Positions 35,307 through 44,675 of a stretch of 64,000 nucleotides of DNA are shown here, piece by piece. The position numbers and the translations under genes were made by a program. Position 1 is the first letter of the stretch. Each line of letters starts with the position of its first letter. The stretch is from NCBI RefSeq assembly GCF_001523745.2, contig NZ_CP013387.1:1426001-1490000 (forward strand), written 5' to 3'. The notes under the pieces were generated by a model. It had not been told where the DNA came from, searched no databases, and was given only the letters and a program-made list of their open reading frames with translations. Origin of the DNA: Burkholderia mayonis (lineage in GTDB: Bacteria > Pseudomonadota > Gammaproteobacteria > Burkholderiales > Burkholderiaceae).

Positions 35307-37118
35307 TCAAGAACGGTTCGCGAGCAAAGCCAGCGTCGGCTGAATTCGAAGTGCCTCGGCCACCTCTTCTTCGCTCATCAACGGATAGCATGCGTCCACA
35401 AACTCCTCGAGCACGGGCAACATGCTGCGACGTTCATCCAGACCCAGCGCGCATGCACACGCATTGAATGCGACGTTCTTGTACTGGTCGAGATTGGTTT
35501 CCTCGTCGACATAATCGTCGAGATCCCAGCGGCTGATGAGGCTTTCCTGCATATGGAAAGAATCCACTTCGACGCCTTCCCGATAGACGTGAAACACCGG
35601 ATGGATATATGCGCTCCGGGACGTATCGAAATGATCGGCGGGCAGCGCGAAATAGTGAGTCGGCAGTTCGCCGTTGCCGTATCGGCTGAATCCATACTCG
35701 AAAACGATTTCGAGCCTCGTCGGCTCCTTGCCCCAGCGTTCAAGGTTATATGCTCGCGGAAATGCGGGCCATACACGTGCTCGGATCAAGCCTTCGTCGC
35801 CGCTTGGCTCGAACGTCACCGTGCACCCGAAGTAGCCGAACAGTTCGAACAACGGCATGCTCGTGCTCACGAGTTCGACGAGAAATTCAGAAAGATAAAT
35901 GAGCGGGTCGGAAGGGTGCGCTAGCGGAACATCGCATTCGAATACCGGTTCGAGCACCATGTCGTGATATTTTTCGGCGACGATGTATCCGAGTGCCTGA
36001 ATGTTGCAGCGGAAGCCGTGAACAAATCCGGAAGCGGCATCCGGATCATTGACGCGCATCGGAGCGCCGAGAAAGTAGAGACCCGGCACGCTGACCGACT
36101 CCCAACTCGATGTCAGCAGGCAGTATTTTCCCTTTTCGTCAATGGCCGGCCGTACGGTTTCCATGTCGAAAACGCCGGGCAGCGTGTAATTGAAGCCACA
36201 ACATACGATCACGTCGTCCACGATGCCGGTTCGCTTCATCCACCTTGGCGGAGACCAGTGGGGGCAAGGCGTTTCGTAGCGAACCAGCAAGCGGCCTTCG
36301 TATTTGCCGCTGGCGATTCGCCTGACTTCGACGATGCGATCGCTCACGATATTGTTGTTGGATTTGAGCTGCATCAGATCGAACACGTCGGAGACTTGTG
36401 CCCGCAAGTCATGCACGTTGTGTGTTTGCCGGGCGAACATGGGTAGAGACCGCGTGACGACGCGCGTCTCCGCCGTGATGTCGATGAGGTGGTGTGCAAT
36501 CTCGAATGCGGAATTGCCGCGGCCCAGAATGATGACGACCTTGTTCCGGTAGCGTTCCACCGCGGTATCGGGCTCGAAGTCCCCGTAGAAAGTGCAGGTC
36601 TCGGCATTGAGCCCCTTGATATCCGGAACGATCGGCTCCGACTTGCCGGTAGCGCAGAAAATACGATCCGCGGTGATGCACGGCGCGTTCGATACGGCGA
36701 GAACGAAGTACCCGCCTTCGCGCGCTATGCGCTGCACGCGAGCACGCGTCCGAATGTGTTTCGACAGCCCCTTCTTTTCCGCGACGTACTTCAGATACTC
36801 GTTGTAAATTCTTGCCGACGGCCAATGCTCCGACGTCCACTCCGTGAATCGCAGCTTGGGATCGTTCGTCACATCATCGGCATCGATGGTGCTCAATGTG
36901 TGCCAGTCGTATCGCATCCGATAAGTATGGCTATCGCCGGGAACGTATCTTTTGTTTAGCGAAATAAGCTGTCCGCATACCGGAAATCGATCCCACTGCC
37001 CACCGACAGTCTCGTTCGCCTCGAGCAAAAGATATTCAATCCCCCTTCTCTCGAATTCGAGAGCCATGTTGATTCCCGCTGGGCCGCCGCCAATGATGAC
37101 GTTAAAAAAATGTTCCAT
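35307..37118 (-). CDS. Flavin-dependent monooxygenase/pyridine nucleotide-disulphide oxidoreductase family
   Basis: 603 residues. The FAD-binding motif IIGGGPAGINMALEFE is at the N-terminus and an NADPH-binding motif VIILGRGNSAFEIAHHL near residue 195. Residues beyond about 400 form a long C-terminal part without a recognised domain. ATG 37118 has GAGGAG nine bases away and beats the upstream ATG 37139. It resembles FMO/FOXRED2-like oxygenases. It stands alone between the exporter and the EamA gene; substrate unknown. Confidence 0.85.
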   Translation of the reverse strand: MEHFFNVIIGGGPAGINMALEFERRGIEYLLLEANETVGGQWDRFPVCGQLISLNKRYVPGDSHTYRMRYDWHTLSTIDADDVTNDPKLRFTEWTSEHWPSARIYNEYLKYVAEKKGLSKHIRTRARVQRIAREGGYFVLAVSNAPCITADRIFCATGKSEPIVPDIKGLNAETCTFYGDFEPDTAVERYRNKVVIILGRGNSAFEIAHHLIDITAETRVVTRSLPMFARQTHNVHDLRAQVSDVFDLMQLKSNNNIVSDRIVEVRRIASGKYEGRLLVRYETPCPHWSPPRWMKRTGIVDDVIVCCGFNYTLPGVFDMETVRPAIDEKGKYCLLTSSWESVSVPGLYFLGAPMRVNDPDAASGFVHGFRCNIQALGYIVAEKYHDMVLEPVFECDVPLAHPSDPLIYLSEFLVELVSTSMPLFELFGYFGCTVTFEPSGDEGLIRARVWPAFPRAYNLERWGKEPTRLEIVFEYGFSRYGNGELPTHYFALPADHFDTSRSAYIHPVFHVYREGVEVDSFHMQESLISRWDLDDYVDEETNLDQYKNVAFNACACALGLDERRSMLPVLEEFVDACYPLMSEEEVAEALRIQPTLALLANRS

Positions 37119-37789
37119 CGTTGCTGTCTCCTCATTCATGCCTTTGAGAATCGAGAGAGGCCTCGATCGACCTTTTTCATTCGGTTTTGCCAAATGCGTC
37201 GCGCGGATGCGGAGCGTCGGGCGGCTCCTACATCCTTCGAATGCGCTGAATCCCCAAGACGTTCTCGTCATCGATCGGATCGAGCCCGAGCGATACCGCG
37301 TTTATGAATCGCCAACCGATCTTCTCGTCAGTTTTCGGGGCCTCAAACGCGCGTCGAAATTCGATTCGCAAGGTCGGCGGCTGCCTGTAGCTGCACGCTC
37401 TCGCAGTTCGGCTTGCGCATCTCGTGGCCATGCCTCGATCGATGCCAGCCACCCCCGGTCGCCGATATGCTCCCGGGTGCCTGCGATTGCTCTCGAACGG
37501 TGGTGCGCAATCATCCCGTGGAAAAGACATCGGAAAGGCGCGAATCCGCGGTACGGTCGACGACGGTCAAGCAGCCGTCGACGGCACTCGGACCGGTTCG
37601 CGGCTGAAAGTAAATCGTCAGGATCAGCCGGAATATTTTGTCATACCAATATAGCTGAAAGTAACTGAAAGCGCGCTTCGATGGAAACCCGCATTTATGT
37701 TGTCGCGCCCTCGGCTTCCGCCATTCACGCACGCGTCGTCCGACCGCGCATCATGGGCCGCCGTCGCACGTCGCGCGAACACTTGCGTC
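37119..37789. other. Intergenic region with short direct repeats
   Basis: About 670 bases with no supported gene. GCTGAAAGTAA occurs at 37603-37613 and 37654-37664, the second followed at once by CTGAAAG. No terminator or promoter could be assigned with confidence. Confidence 0.45.
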
Positions 37790-38626
37790 TCAAGCGGGAT
37801 ACGTGAGGCAGGCGGCGCCGACCGCCACCGCCGCGCAGGCGGCGAAGCGCCGCCCGCTCGGCTTCTCGCCGAGCCACGCCCAGCCGATCAACGCCGAAAA
37901 CACGATGCTCGTCTCCCGCAGCGCGGCGATCGGACCGACCGGACCGCGCGACAGCGCGTCGACGACCGCCGCGTAGCTGACGAGCGAGATCAGCCCGCCC
38001 GCCGCGGATTTCAGCATTTCGCCGCGCGTGAAGCCGTCGCTCAAACGGCGGCCGAACAGGAAGAACACAGCCGGCATCGCGATGCCGTAGACGATGAAGA
38101 TCCACGCGGCGTACGCGAGCGGATCGCCCGCGATGCGCGAGCCGACGCCGTCGACCGTCACGTAGCCGCCGATGAAGAGCGCGGTGACGAGCGCGGCGGC
38201 GAACGAGCGCAGATGAATCCGCGACCGGCCGAGCGTGAGGCTCGCGATGCCGCCCGATACGAGCGCGACGCCCGCGAGCGACGCGCCGCCCAGGCGCTGG
38301 CCCGCCCATGCGTAGCCGCCCAGCGTGACGAGCAACGGCACCGTGCCGCGGACGACCGGATAGACCTGGCTGAGCGCCGCGCCCTGATACGCGTACGCGA
38401 GAAACACGCTGTAGCCGACCTGCAGCGCGGCGGACGCCGTCAGATACGGCCAGCTCGCACGCGCGGGCAGCGGCAGCAGCGCCGCGCAGACGGCGGCGGC
38501 GGCGGTCGTCGCGAAGCTCATCATGGTGATGCTCCACAGACGGTCCGCGCCGCTTCTCAGCAGCGCGTTCCACGTCGCGTGCAGGATCGCCGCGAACAGG
38601 ACGAGCGCGATGACGGACGGCGTCAT
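37790..38626 (-). CDS. EamA/DMT-family transporter under TPP riboswitch control
   Basis: 278 residues, about ten membrane segments in two EamA repeats. ATG 38626 starts right at the first membrane segment; no clear Shine-Dalgarno is visible. A TPP aptamer lies about 90 bases upstream on the same strand, so expression should rise when thiamin pyrophosphate is scarce. It is probably an importer of thiamin or a precursor such as HMP. Its closeness to the thiaminase/bacimethrin genes supports a role in thiamin economy. Confidence 0.88.
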   Translation of the reverse strand: MTPSVIALVLFAAILHATWNALLRSGADRLWSITMMSFATTAAAAVCAALLPLPARASWPYLTASAALQVGYSVFLAYAYQGAALSQVYPVVRGTVPLLVTLGGYAWAGQRLGGASLAGVALVSGGIASLTLGRSRIHLRSFAAALVTALFIGGYVTVDGVGSRIAGDPLAYAAWIFIVYGIAMPAVFFLFGRRLSDGFTRGEMLKSAAGGLISLVSYAAVVDALSRGPVGPIAALRETSIVFSALIGWAWLGEKPSGRRFAACAAVAVGAACLTYPA

Positions 38627-38717
38627 CGGCGCGCGCCGAGCGGAACGGGAAACACGGGAAACACGGAGAGCGCGGCCGCGGCGCGGCGACCGGCGAGCTT
38701 CGGACAAGCCATGGCGG

Positions 38718-38812
38718 ACCTCATTCCTACGCCGGCATTACCCGGATCAGGTTTAGGGGTCGTTCCTTGCGCGGAACCTCTCAGCCGATCGCCCGGCTCC
38801 CCCTGATGGCCC
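38718..38812 (-). ncRNA. TPP riboswitch (THI element)
   Basis: Read on the minus strand: GGGGAGCC, then GGCTGAGAGG, then ACCTGATCCGGGTAATGCC followed by GGCGTAGGAA. These are the conserved J2-3, P2/P3 and P4/P5 elements of the TPP aptamer. The ends can pair as P1 (CCATCA with TGAGG). It precedes the EamA gene. Confidence 0.95.
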
Positions 38813-39067
38813 GGCTATTATCGATAAGAACCCGGCGGCGGGCAAGCCGATGCGGGCGGTCCGGTCGCCCTATGCGGCACCCTCGGCCGGCGCGACGGAA
38901 CGGCTGGCCGAAGCGGTTTGCAACGCCCGCTGTCGCGATGCCGGAACGATCCGATGCCGCGATGCGCGGCGCAAGCCGCTCACGATCCACGGTCGACGGG
39001 AAATGCGATCGCATCGATCGCGCCGCGCGCTGTCGCGCGTCGGCGGGGGCCGGGCGATGCCGGCATA

Positions 39068-39712
39068 ATGACCGTCGACGCCCCACTTTTCCCGCCCGCG
39101 GCCGCCATGACGCTCGCCATCGTCGTCCTGAACCTGATCGGCTTCTTCATCGAGCTCGCCGATCCCGACCGCGTGCTCACGCTGTTCGCGCTGTGGCCGC
39201 CGCGGCTCAGCACGGGCGCCGCGGCCGGCGCGCCGGCGTTCCATGTCTGGCAAATCGTCACGTACAGCGCGCTGCATGCGGGGCTGTCGCACCTGATCTT
39301 CAACATGCTCGGGCTCGTCATGTTCGGCCGCGACGTCGAGCGCTCGCTCGGCCGCGCGCGGTTCGGCACGCTCTATCTCGCGAGCGTCGTCTGCGGCGCG
39401 CTCACGCAGCTCGTCGTCGCCCGTTATACGGCGACGGGCGCCGCGCCGACGATCGGCGCGTCGGCCGGCGTGTTCGGCGTGCTCGCCGCATATGCGCTGC
39501 TGTATCCGTCGCGCCGCGTCGTGCTGCTGTTTCCGCCGATTCCGATGCCCGCGTGGGTGTTCGCACTCGTCTACGCGGGCGTCGAGTTGCTGCTCGGCGT
39601 CGCCGGCGCGGCCAGCGGCATCGCGCATTTCGCGCATCTGGGCGGGATGTTCGGCGCGCTCGTGCTGATGCTGTTCTGGGCGCGGCCGCGAAGGGAATGG
39701 CCGATCGAGTAA
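39068..39712 (+). CDS. Rhomboid-family intramembrane serine protease
   Basis: 214 residues, about six membrane segments. The catalytic dyad is Ser in GASAGVFG and His in FAHLGGMFG, with the upstream SHLIFNMLGL segment typical of rhomboids. ATG 39068 was chosen since it gives a short cytoplasmic N-terminus before the first helix. It is monocistronic and convergent with ftsH. Confidence 0.9.
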   Translation: MTVDAPLFPPAAAMTLAIVVLNLIGFFIELADPDRVLTLFALWPPRLSTGAAAGAPAFHVWQIVTYSALHAGLSHLIFNMLGLVMFGRDVERSLGRARFGTLYLASVVCGALTQLVVARYTATGAAPTIGASAGVFGVLAAYALLYPSRRVVLLFPPIPMPAWVFALVYAGVELLLGVAGAASGIAHFAHLGGMFGALVLMLFWARPRREWPIE

Positions 39713-39746
39713 GGGGTGGCGACGGGCGGCTTGCCGGCGCGCCGCC

Positions 39747-39760
39747 CGCGATCGATCGCG
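39747..39760. repeat. 14-base perfect palindrome between convergent genes
   Basis: CGCGATCGATCGCG, flanked by further GC-rich complementary stretches, lies between the rhomboid and ftsH stops and may act as a bidirectional terminator. No T-run is present. Confidence 0.35.
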
Positions 39761-40000
39761 CGGCCGGCGGCGCGTGCGCGGCGTTGGCCGCACCGGCGCG
39801 GCGCACCCCGGGACGATTGCGGCGACGAGCGCTTCGTCATGCCGTCGACGCTCGCGCCGCGCCCTTTCCGTGTGACATCGCCGCCGCAGATATCCGCCGA
39901 TCCGATCGGGCGCTCGCCTCGCTTCGCGAACCGTTGCCTCGCGAACCGTTTCGCGCCGCCCGACGCAAGCGATGAGCGCCCCGCCGCCGATACGGCTGCG

Positions 40001-41983
40001 TCACTGCGGCACCGAATGATCGGCCTTGTCGGCGCCTGTCGGCAGCGTCGGCGGATCGGGATCGTCTTCGCCCCGCTTCGCCGCGCTCCCGCCTTGCTCG
40101 CCCGATTTTCCCGTTTCGCCGGTTTCGCCTTCCAGCAGCGGCTCGTCGTTCATCAGTCTCACGAGCATCTCATGATCGACGACCTCGTGCTTCAGCAGAT
40201 ACTGCGCGATCCGTTCGAGCGCGTCGCGCCGCTCCTTCAGCGTTCGCGACACGCGATCGTGCGCTTCGGCGAGGAGCCGCTGAATCTCGTCGTCGATCCG
40301 CGTCGCGGTGCTCTCGCTGCAGCGCTCGCCTCCCGGCTGCCAGACGACGGGCAATAGCCCGCGGCTGTCGGCGTCGCCGAACGTCGCGAGGCCGATCCGC
40401 TCGCTCATCCCGTAGCGAGCGACCATGTGCCGCGCCATCTCGGTCGCGCGCTCGAGGTCGTTCTCCGCGCCCGTCGACACGTCGCCGAACACGATCTCCT
40501 CGGCGACGCGCCCGCCGAGCAGCACGTCGAGCCGGTCGAGCAGCTCGCTCTTCCTGAGCACGTAGCGGTCCTCGGTCGGCACCTGCTGCGTGTAGCCGAG
40601 CGCCGCGATTCCGCGCGGGATGATCGACACCTTCTTCACCGGATCGCTGTGCGCGCGGGTCTGCGCGATCAGCGCGTGCCCTGCCTCGTGATGCGCGATC
40701 GTGATCTTCTCCTGCTCGCTCATCACGCGGCTCTTGCGCTCCATGCCGGTCATCGCGCGGTCGATCGCCTCGTCGAAGTCCGACATGTCGATCGCCGGCT
40801 TGTCATGCTCGGCCGCGTGCAGCGCCGCCTCGTTGACGATGTTCGCGAGATCCGCGCCGACGAAGCCCGGCGTGCGCGACGCGAGCTCGCCGAGATCGAC
40901 GTCCGGCGCGAGCTTCACCTGCTTCACGTGGACCGACAGGATCTGCCGCCGTCCGGTCACGTCCGGCCGGTCGATCGCGATGTGCCGGTCGAAGCGGCCC
41001 GGGCGCAGCAGCGCGGGATCGAGAATCTCCGGACGATTGGTGGCCGCCATGATGATGACGCCCGAATTCGCCTGGAAGCCGTCCATCTCGACGAGCAGCT
41101 GGTTGAGCGTCTGCTCGCGCTCGTCGTTGCCCGACGTGAGGCCCGCGCCGCGGACCTTGCCGATCGCGTCGAGCTCGTCGATGAAGATGATGCACGGCGC
41201 CTTCTGCTGCGCCTGCTCGAACAGGTCGCGCACGCGCGCCGCGCCGACGCCGACGAACATCTCGACGAACGACGAGCCGCTCGTCGAGAAGAACGGCACG
41301 CCCGCCTCGCCCGCCACCGCCTTCGCGAGCAGCGTCTTGCCGGTGCCGGGCGCGCCGACGACCAGCACGCCCTTCGGAATCTTGCCGCCGAGCCGCTGGT
41401 AGCGCGCGGGCGCGCGCAGGAACGAGACGATCTGCTGGAGTTCGGCCTTCGCTTCGTCGATGCCGGCGATGTCGTCGAAATCGATGCCGGTCTTCGCTTC
41501 CATGTAGACGCGCGGCTTGCTCTTGCCGACGCCCGACCAGTCCTGCAAGCCGCCGCGCGGGCGGCGCAGCATCAGGTTCCAGACGATCGCGAATATCGCG
41601 ATCGGCACGACCCACGACGCGAGCGTGCCGATCCACGTGTCGTCCTCGGCGCCGCGGTAGCGGGCGCCCGTCGCGGCGAGCGTGTCGATCAGGTGGTCGT
41701 CGGTCACGCGCTTCGTCGTGAAGCGCCACGGCGCGCCCGCGCGCTTGACCGCCTCGGCGTCCGACGCCGGCAGCGCGGCCGCCGCCGCGCTGCTGCGCAG
41801 CACACCGGTGATCCGCGTCGGGCTGATTTCGAGATCGTCGACCTGCGCGGCCGCCACGAGCTTGCGGAAGTCGCTGTACGCGATCGGTGTCGCGGGCGCG
41901 GACAGCGTCGCGAGCTGCAGCGCGAGCAGCACCATGAACACCAGCACGACGACGAAGCCCAAGTATCCGGTTTCGCTCTTCAT
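40001..41983 (-). CDS. ftsH: FtsH-family membrane AAA+ metalloprotease
   Basis: 660 residues. Two membrane segments (about 7-25 and 115-135) bracket a periplasmic domain. The AAA+ module has Walker A GAPGTGKT, Walker [12 protein letters not shown] and the pore loop FVEMFVG; the protease has the zinc motif HHEAGHAL. Start has GAGGA. It sits directly after the BCAM0308-like gene, so it is probably an accessory, stress-linked FtsH paralogue and not the housekeeping one next to rrmJ. Confidence 0.93.
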   Translation of the reverse strand: MKSETGYLGFVVVLVFMVLLALQLATLSAPATPIAYSDFRKLVAAAQVDDLEISPTRITGVLRSSAAAAALPASDAEAVKRAGAPWRFTTKRVTDDHLIDTLAATGARYRGAEDDTWIGTLASWVVPIAIFAIVWNLMLRRPRGGLQDWSGVGKSKPRVYMEAKTGIDFDDIAGIDEAKAELQQIVSFLRAPARYQRLGGKIPKGVLVVGAPGTGKTLLAKAVAGEAGVPFFSTSGSSFVEMFVGVGAARVRDLFEQAQQKAPCIIFIDELDAIGKVRGAGLTSGNDEREQTLNQLLVEMDGFQANSGVIIMAATNRPEILDPALLRPGRFDRHIAIDRPDVTGRRQILSVHVKQVKLAPDVDLGELASRTPGFVGADLANIVNEAALHAAEHDKPAIDMSDFDEAIDRAMTGMERKSRVMSEQEKITIAHHEAGHALIAQTRAHSDPVKKVSIIPRGIAALGYTQQVPTEDRYVLRKSELLDRLDVLLGGRVAEEIVFGDVSTGAENDLERATEMARHMVARYGMSERIGLATFGDADSRGLLPVVWQPGGERCSESTATRIDDEIQRLLAEAHDRVSRTLKERRDALERIAQYLLKHEVVDHEMLVRLMNDEPLLEGETGETGKSGEQGGSAAKRGEDDPDPPTLPTGADKADHSVPQ

Positions 41984-42037
41984 CGGGATTCCTCGGCGTG
42001 CGGTGGGCGATACGGGGGATCGGGAACGGCGGACGCG

Positions 42038-42550
42038 CTACGTGGCGTCGCGCATCCAATGCGCGCGCAGCACGTCCTCACCTTCACGATAGTCGATTGC
42101 GAGGTCGCCGCGATGCGCGTGCACGAGCGCCTCGCTCAGCCGGTGAACGAGATGCGAGCCCGCCGTGCGGACGACCGCGCGCGCCGGCAGCGCGTCGATC
42201 GACAGGATGCGTTCGAGCGGACGATCGTTGCGCTCGTCGCCCGCCCGATGGCGCAGCAGCGCGACGATGTCGTCGCGATGGCGTGCGAAATAGCCGCCTT
42301 CGAGCACGAGTTCGCCCGCCGGCGCGTGCTCGCGGATCCGCCGGCACGCGGGGCACGCGATCTGCGCGAGCGCGCCCGCCGCCGCATGCCAGGTCCAGCG
42401 GCCGTCGTCGTACAGCGCGCCGCATTCGCTGCAGCCCATCCCGCTCTTCAGGCGCGCCGGCGCGCCGTAGCTGTCCATCGCATGCGCGCGCGGCTCGTGA
42501 TCGCGGTGCAGCTTCATCGCCGCATAGAGTTCGTTCGATCCGTAGATCAT
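42038..42550 (-). CDS. BCAM0308-family zinc-ribbon protein
   Basis: 170 residues with a CSECGALY...CPACRRI zinc ribbon in the first half and a C-terminal alpha/beta part ending in REGEDVLRAHW. It resembles the BCAM0308 family named after a gene of the B. cenocepacia low-oxygen locus. Start has AAGGA. It is 54 bases upstream of ftsH and likely cotranscribed with it. The molecular role is unknown. Confidence 0.83.
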   Translation of the reverse strand: MIYGSNELYAAMKLHRDHEPRAHAMDSYGAPARLKSGMGCSECGALYDDGRWTWHAAAGALAQIACPACRRIREHAPAGELVLEGGYFARHRDDIVALLRHRAGDERNDRPLERILSIDALPARAVVRTAGSHLVHRLSEALVHAHRGDLAIDYREGEDVLRAHWMRDAT

Positions 42551-42924
42551 CGTCTTTCCTTGTCGATATGTCGGACGTTTCGCGCGCGGCGCCGGGCGGT
42601 CGGCGGCGGCATGCGCGGGCGTCGTCGAAATCGTCGGAATCGTCGGAATAGCGGCGCGCGGCATGCGCGCAGGCGCGCGATGTATCTCAGCGAGCATCGG
42701 CGATCGCCCGTGCCCGCGATTGACGCCGATCAACGGTCGGTGAAATCGTGCCGCTTCGCGCGCATCGATTGGTACGTATTCGTGGTCAATGCGTAAGGCA
42801 CACGTGCGGTCCGCTCGGTTCCTGGCGTCGCGCGCGCAAATTGTCTTTCCACTTCCCATTACGCAGCCGGTTGGTCAGTCGTGCGGCGCCGCGCAAATCC
42901 CGGTCGTCGCGGCGCGCCAGGCGC
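42551..42924. other. Intergenic region upstream of the BCAM0308-like/ftsH unit
   Basis: About 370 bases with no gene; it contains the FNR-type box at 42720-42733. Confidence 0.5.
42720..42733. promoter_or_regulatory. FNR-type box upstream of the BCAM0308-like/ftsH unit
   Basis: TTGACGCCGATCAA fits TTGAY-N4-RTCAA. It is about 170 bases from the ATG at 42550, farther than the other sites, so a longer leader would be needed. Confidence 0.55.
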
Positions 42925-43422
42925 TCACGGCTGCACCGGAATCGCCCGCCACGGCACGTCGCACGATGCGACGTACGGGAAATAGCCCTGCGGATCGTCG
43001 CAGTAGTACCACGCCGACGCGGGCGGCAGACCGCTCGGCACGGGCGGCGGCACCTGCACGATCACCGCGGGCGGAACGTACGTCGGATACGGATAGACGG
43101 GCTCCGGATAGATGTACCAGACGCCGTCGACGACCCACCACCACGCGTAGCGCCCGCTGTGCCAGCCGTGCGACCAGCGTCCGCCGCGCCATCGGACGCT
43201 CTCGCGCGGCGCGAAGCGGCCAAAGTCGCGGCCGTGGAAATCAGGATGGCCGCGGAACGACGGATGCCCGTGAAAACCCGAATGCCCCTGGAATCGAGGC
43301 TGCCCGTGGAAACCGCCCGCGCGGCCGCCGTGGTCTTGCGCGAGCGCCCCCGCCGCAGCCGCCACGCATGCGAGCGCGACGCCGGACGCAAGCATCGCGC
43401 GCCATATCGACGAGAGGTTCAT
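42925..43422 (-). CDS. Secreted His/Tyr/Pro-rich protein
   Basis: 165 residues with a signal peptide (cleavage near GALAQ, residue 29). A region of repeated FHGHP/FRGHP-like units is followed by aromatic and proline-rich PEPVYPYPTYVPP and a C-terminal YYCDDPQGYFPYV with two cysteines. This layout is common in small exported proteobacterial proteins of unknown role. GGTGG precedes the start. It has its own FNR-type box about 62 bases upstream. Confidence 0.8.
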   Translation of the reverse strand: MNLSSIWRAMLASGVALACVAAAAGALAQDHGGRAGGFHGQPRFQGHSGFHGHPSFRGHPDFHGRDFGRFAPRESVRWRGGRWSHGWHSGRYAWWWVVDGVWYIYPEPVYPYPTYVPPAVIVQVPPPVPSGLPPASAWYYCDDPQGYFPYVASCDVPWRAIPVQP

Positions 43423-43483
43423 CGCATCCACCGAAACGCAAAACGGGATACGGACAACGTAGCGCGCGGTCCGGCCGGCCGCT

Positions 43484-43497
43484 TGACGTGCGTCAAC
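43484..43497. promoter_or_regulatory. FNR-type box upstream of the secreted His-rich protein
   Basis: TTGACGTGCGTCAA, symmetric, with its near edge about 62 bases from the start at 43422. Confidence 0.65.
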
Positions 43498-43520
43498 GGT
43501 CCGCGACACGCGCCGCCGCG

Positions 43521-44651
43521 CTAGTCGAGCGACTTCCGGAAACGCAGCACGCTCAGCGCCAGCATCGCGGCGCCGAGGAACGCCATCGCGGCGAGCTGCG
43601 GCCACAGCACCGCGAGTCCCGCGCCGCTCAGGAATGCGCCGCGCATCACGACGAGGAAGTAACGCAGCGGATTCAGATAGGTCAGCCACTGCAGCACGCG
43701 CGGCATCGCGGCGATCGGAAACGCGAAGCCGGACAGGATGAAGATCGGGTTCACGAGAAAGAAGTTGAGCGCGAACGCCTGCTGCTGCGTGCGCGAGAAC
43801 GTCGACAGCAGCAGCCCGAGCCCGAGCGTCGCGAGCAGGAACAGCGTGACGCCCGCCAGCATCACGAGCCAGCTTCCGACGAACGGCACATGGAACCAGC
43901 CGATCCCGAGCGCCGCGACGAGCGCGACGTCGCCGAGCCCGATCAGGAAGAACGGCACCGTCTTGCCGAGAATGAACTCGACGGGCCGGATCGGACTCAC
44001 CATGATCTGCTCGAGCGTGCCGACCTCGCGCTCGCGCACGACCGCGAACGCCGTGAGGCTCACGACCTGGATCAGCGTCAGCGTGCCGACGACGCCCGGA
44101 ATGAAGAACCAGCGGTCGTCGAGGCCCGGATTGAACCACGGCCGCTCGCGCAGCGACACGCTGAGCGCGGGGGGCGCCGCGCCCGCGTTCGACGGCCACG
44201 CGCGCGCCGTCCAATCGGTCTGGAACTGCGCGACGATCTGGCTCGCGTAGCCGAGCGCGATCAGCGCGGTGTTCGAGTTCGTGCCGTCGACGATCAACTG
44301 CAGCGGCGCGGTCTGCCCGCTGCCGAGAGACTGCGCGAAGCCCGCATGGATCACGATCGCGAACTCCGCGCGGCCGCCGTCGATGTCGCGGCGGATCGCG
44401 TCGTCGCTCGCCGCGTCGTCGACGATGTCGAAGCGACCCGTCGCGACGAAATGCGACACGAGATCGCGGCTCGCCTGGCTGCGGTCGAGATCGAGCAGCG
44501 CGGTCGCGACGTGGTTGACGGTAAATGTCGCCGCATAGCCGTAGATGATCACCTGCAGCAGCAGCGGCACGACGAGGCGAAACAGCGCCCAGCGGTCGCG
44601 CTTCAACTGCAGGAACTCCTTGATCAGCATCGATTGCACGCGGTCGAACAT
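43521..44651 (-). CDS. ABC-2 type transporter permease
   Basis: 376 residues: one N-terminal membrane segment, a large periplasmic domain, and five C-terminal segments, the YhhJ/YbhR arrangement. It contains EVGTLEQIMVSPIRPVEFILGK, characteristic of ABC-2 permeases (given here only in part: LEQIMVSPIRP). Last gene of the HlyD-ATPase-ATPase-permease-permease operon, 24 bases after the other permease. Likely exports a drug or lipid-like compound. Confidence 0.9.
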   Translation of the reverse strand: MFDRVQSMLIKEFLQLKRDRWALFRLVVPLLLQVIIYGYAATFTVNHVATALLDLDRSQASRDLVSHFVATGRFDIVDDAASDDAIRRDIDGGRAEFAIVIHAGFAQSLGSGQTAPLQLIVDGTNSNTALIALGYASQIVAQFQTDWTARAWPSNAGAAPPALSVSLRERPWFNPGLDDRWFFIPGVVGTLTLIQVVSLTAFAVVREREVGTLEQIMVSPIRPVEFILGKTVPFFLIGLGDVALVAALGIGWFHVPFVGSWLVMLAGVTLFLLATLGLGLLLSTFSRTQQQAFALNFFLVNPIFILSGFAFPIAAMPRVLQWLTYLNPLRYFLVVMRGAFLSGAGLAVLWPQLAAMAFLGAAMLALSVLRFRKSLD

Positions 44652-44675
44652 GGCGGCTCCGTCGGACGCGGCGCG

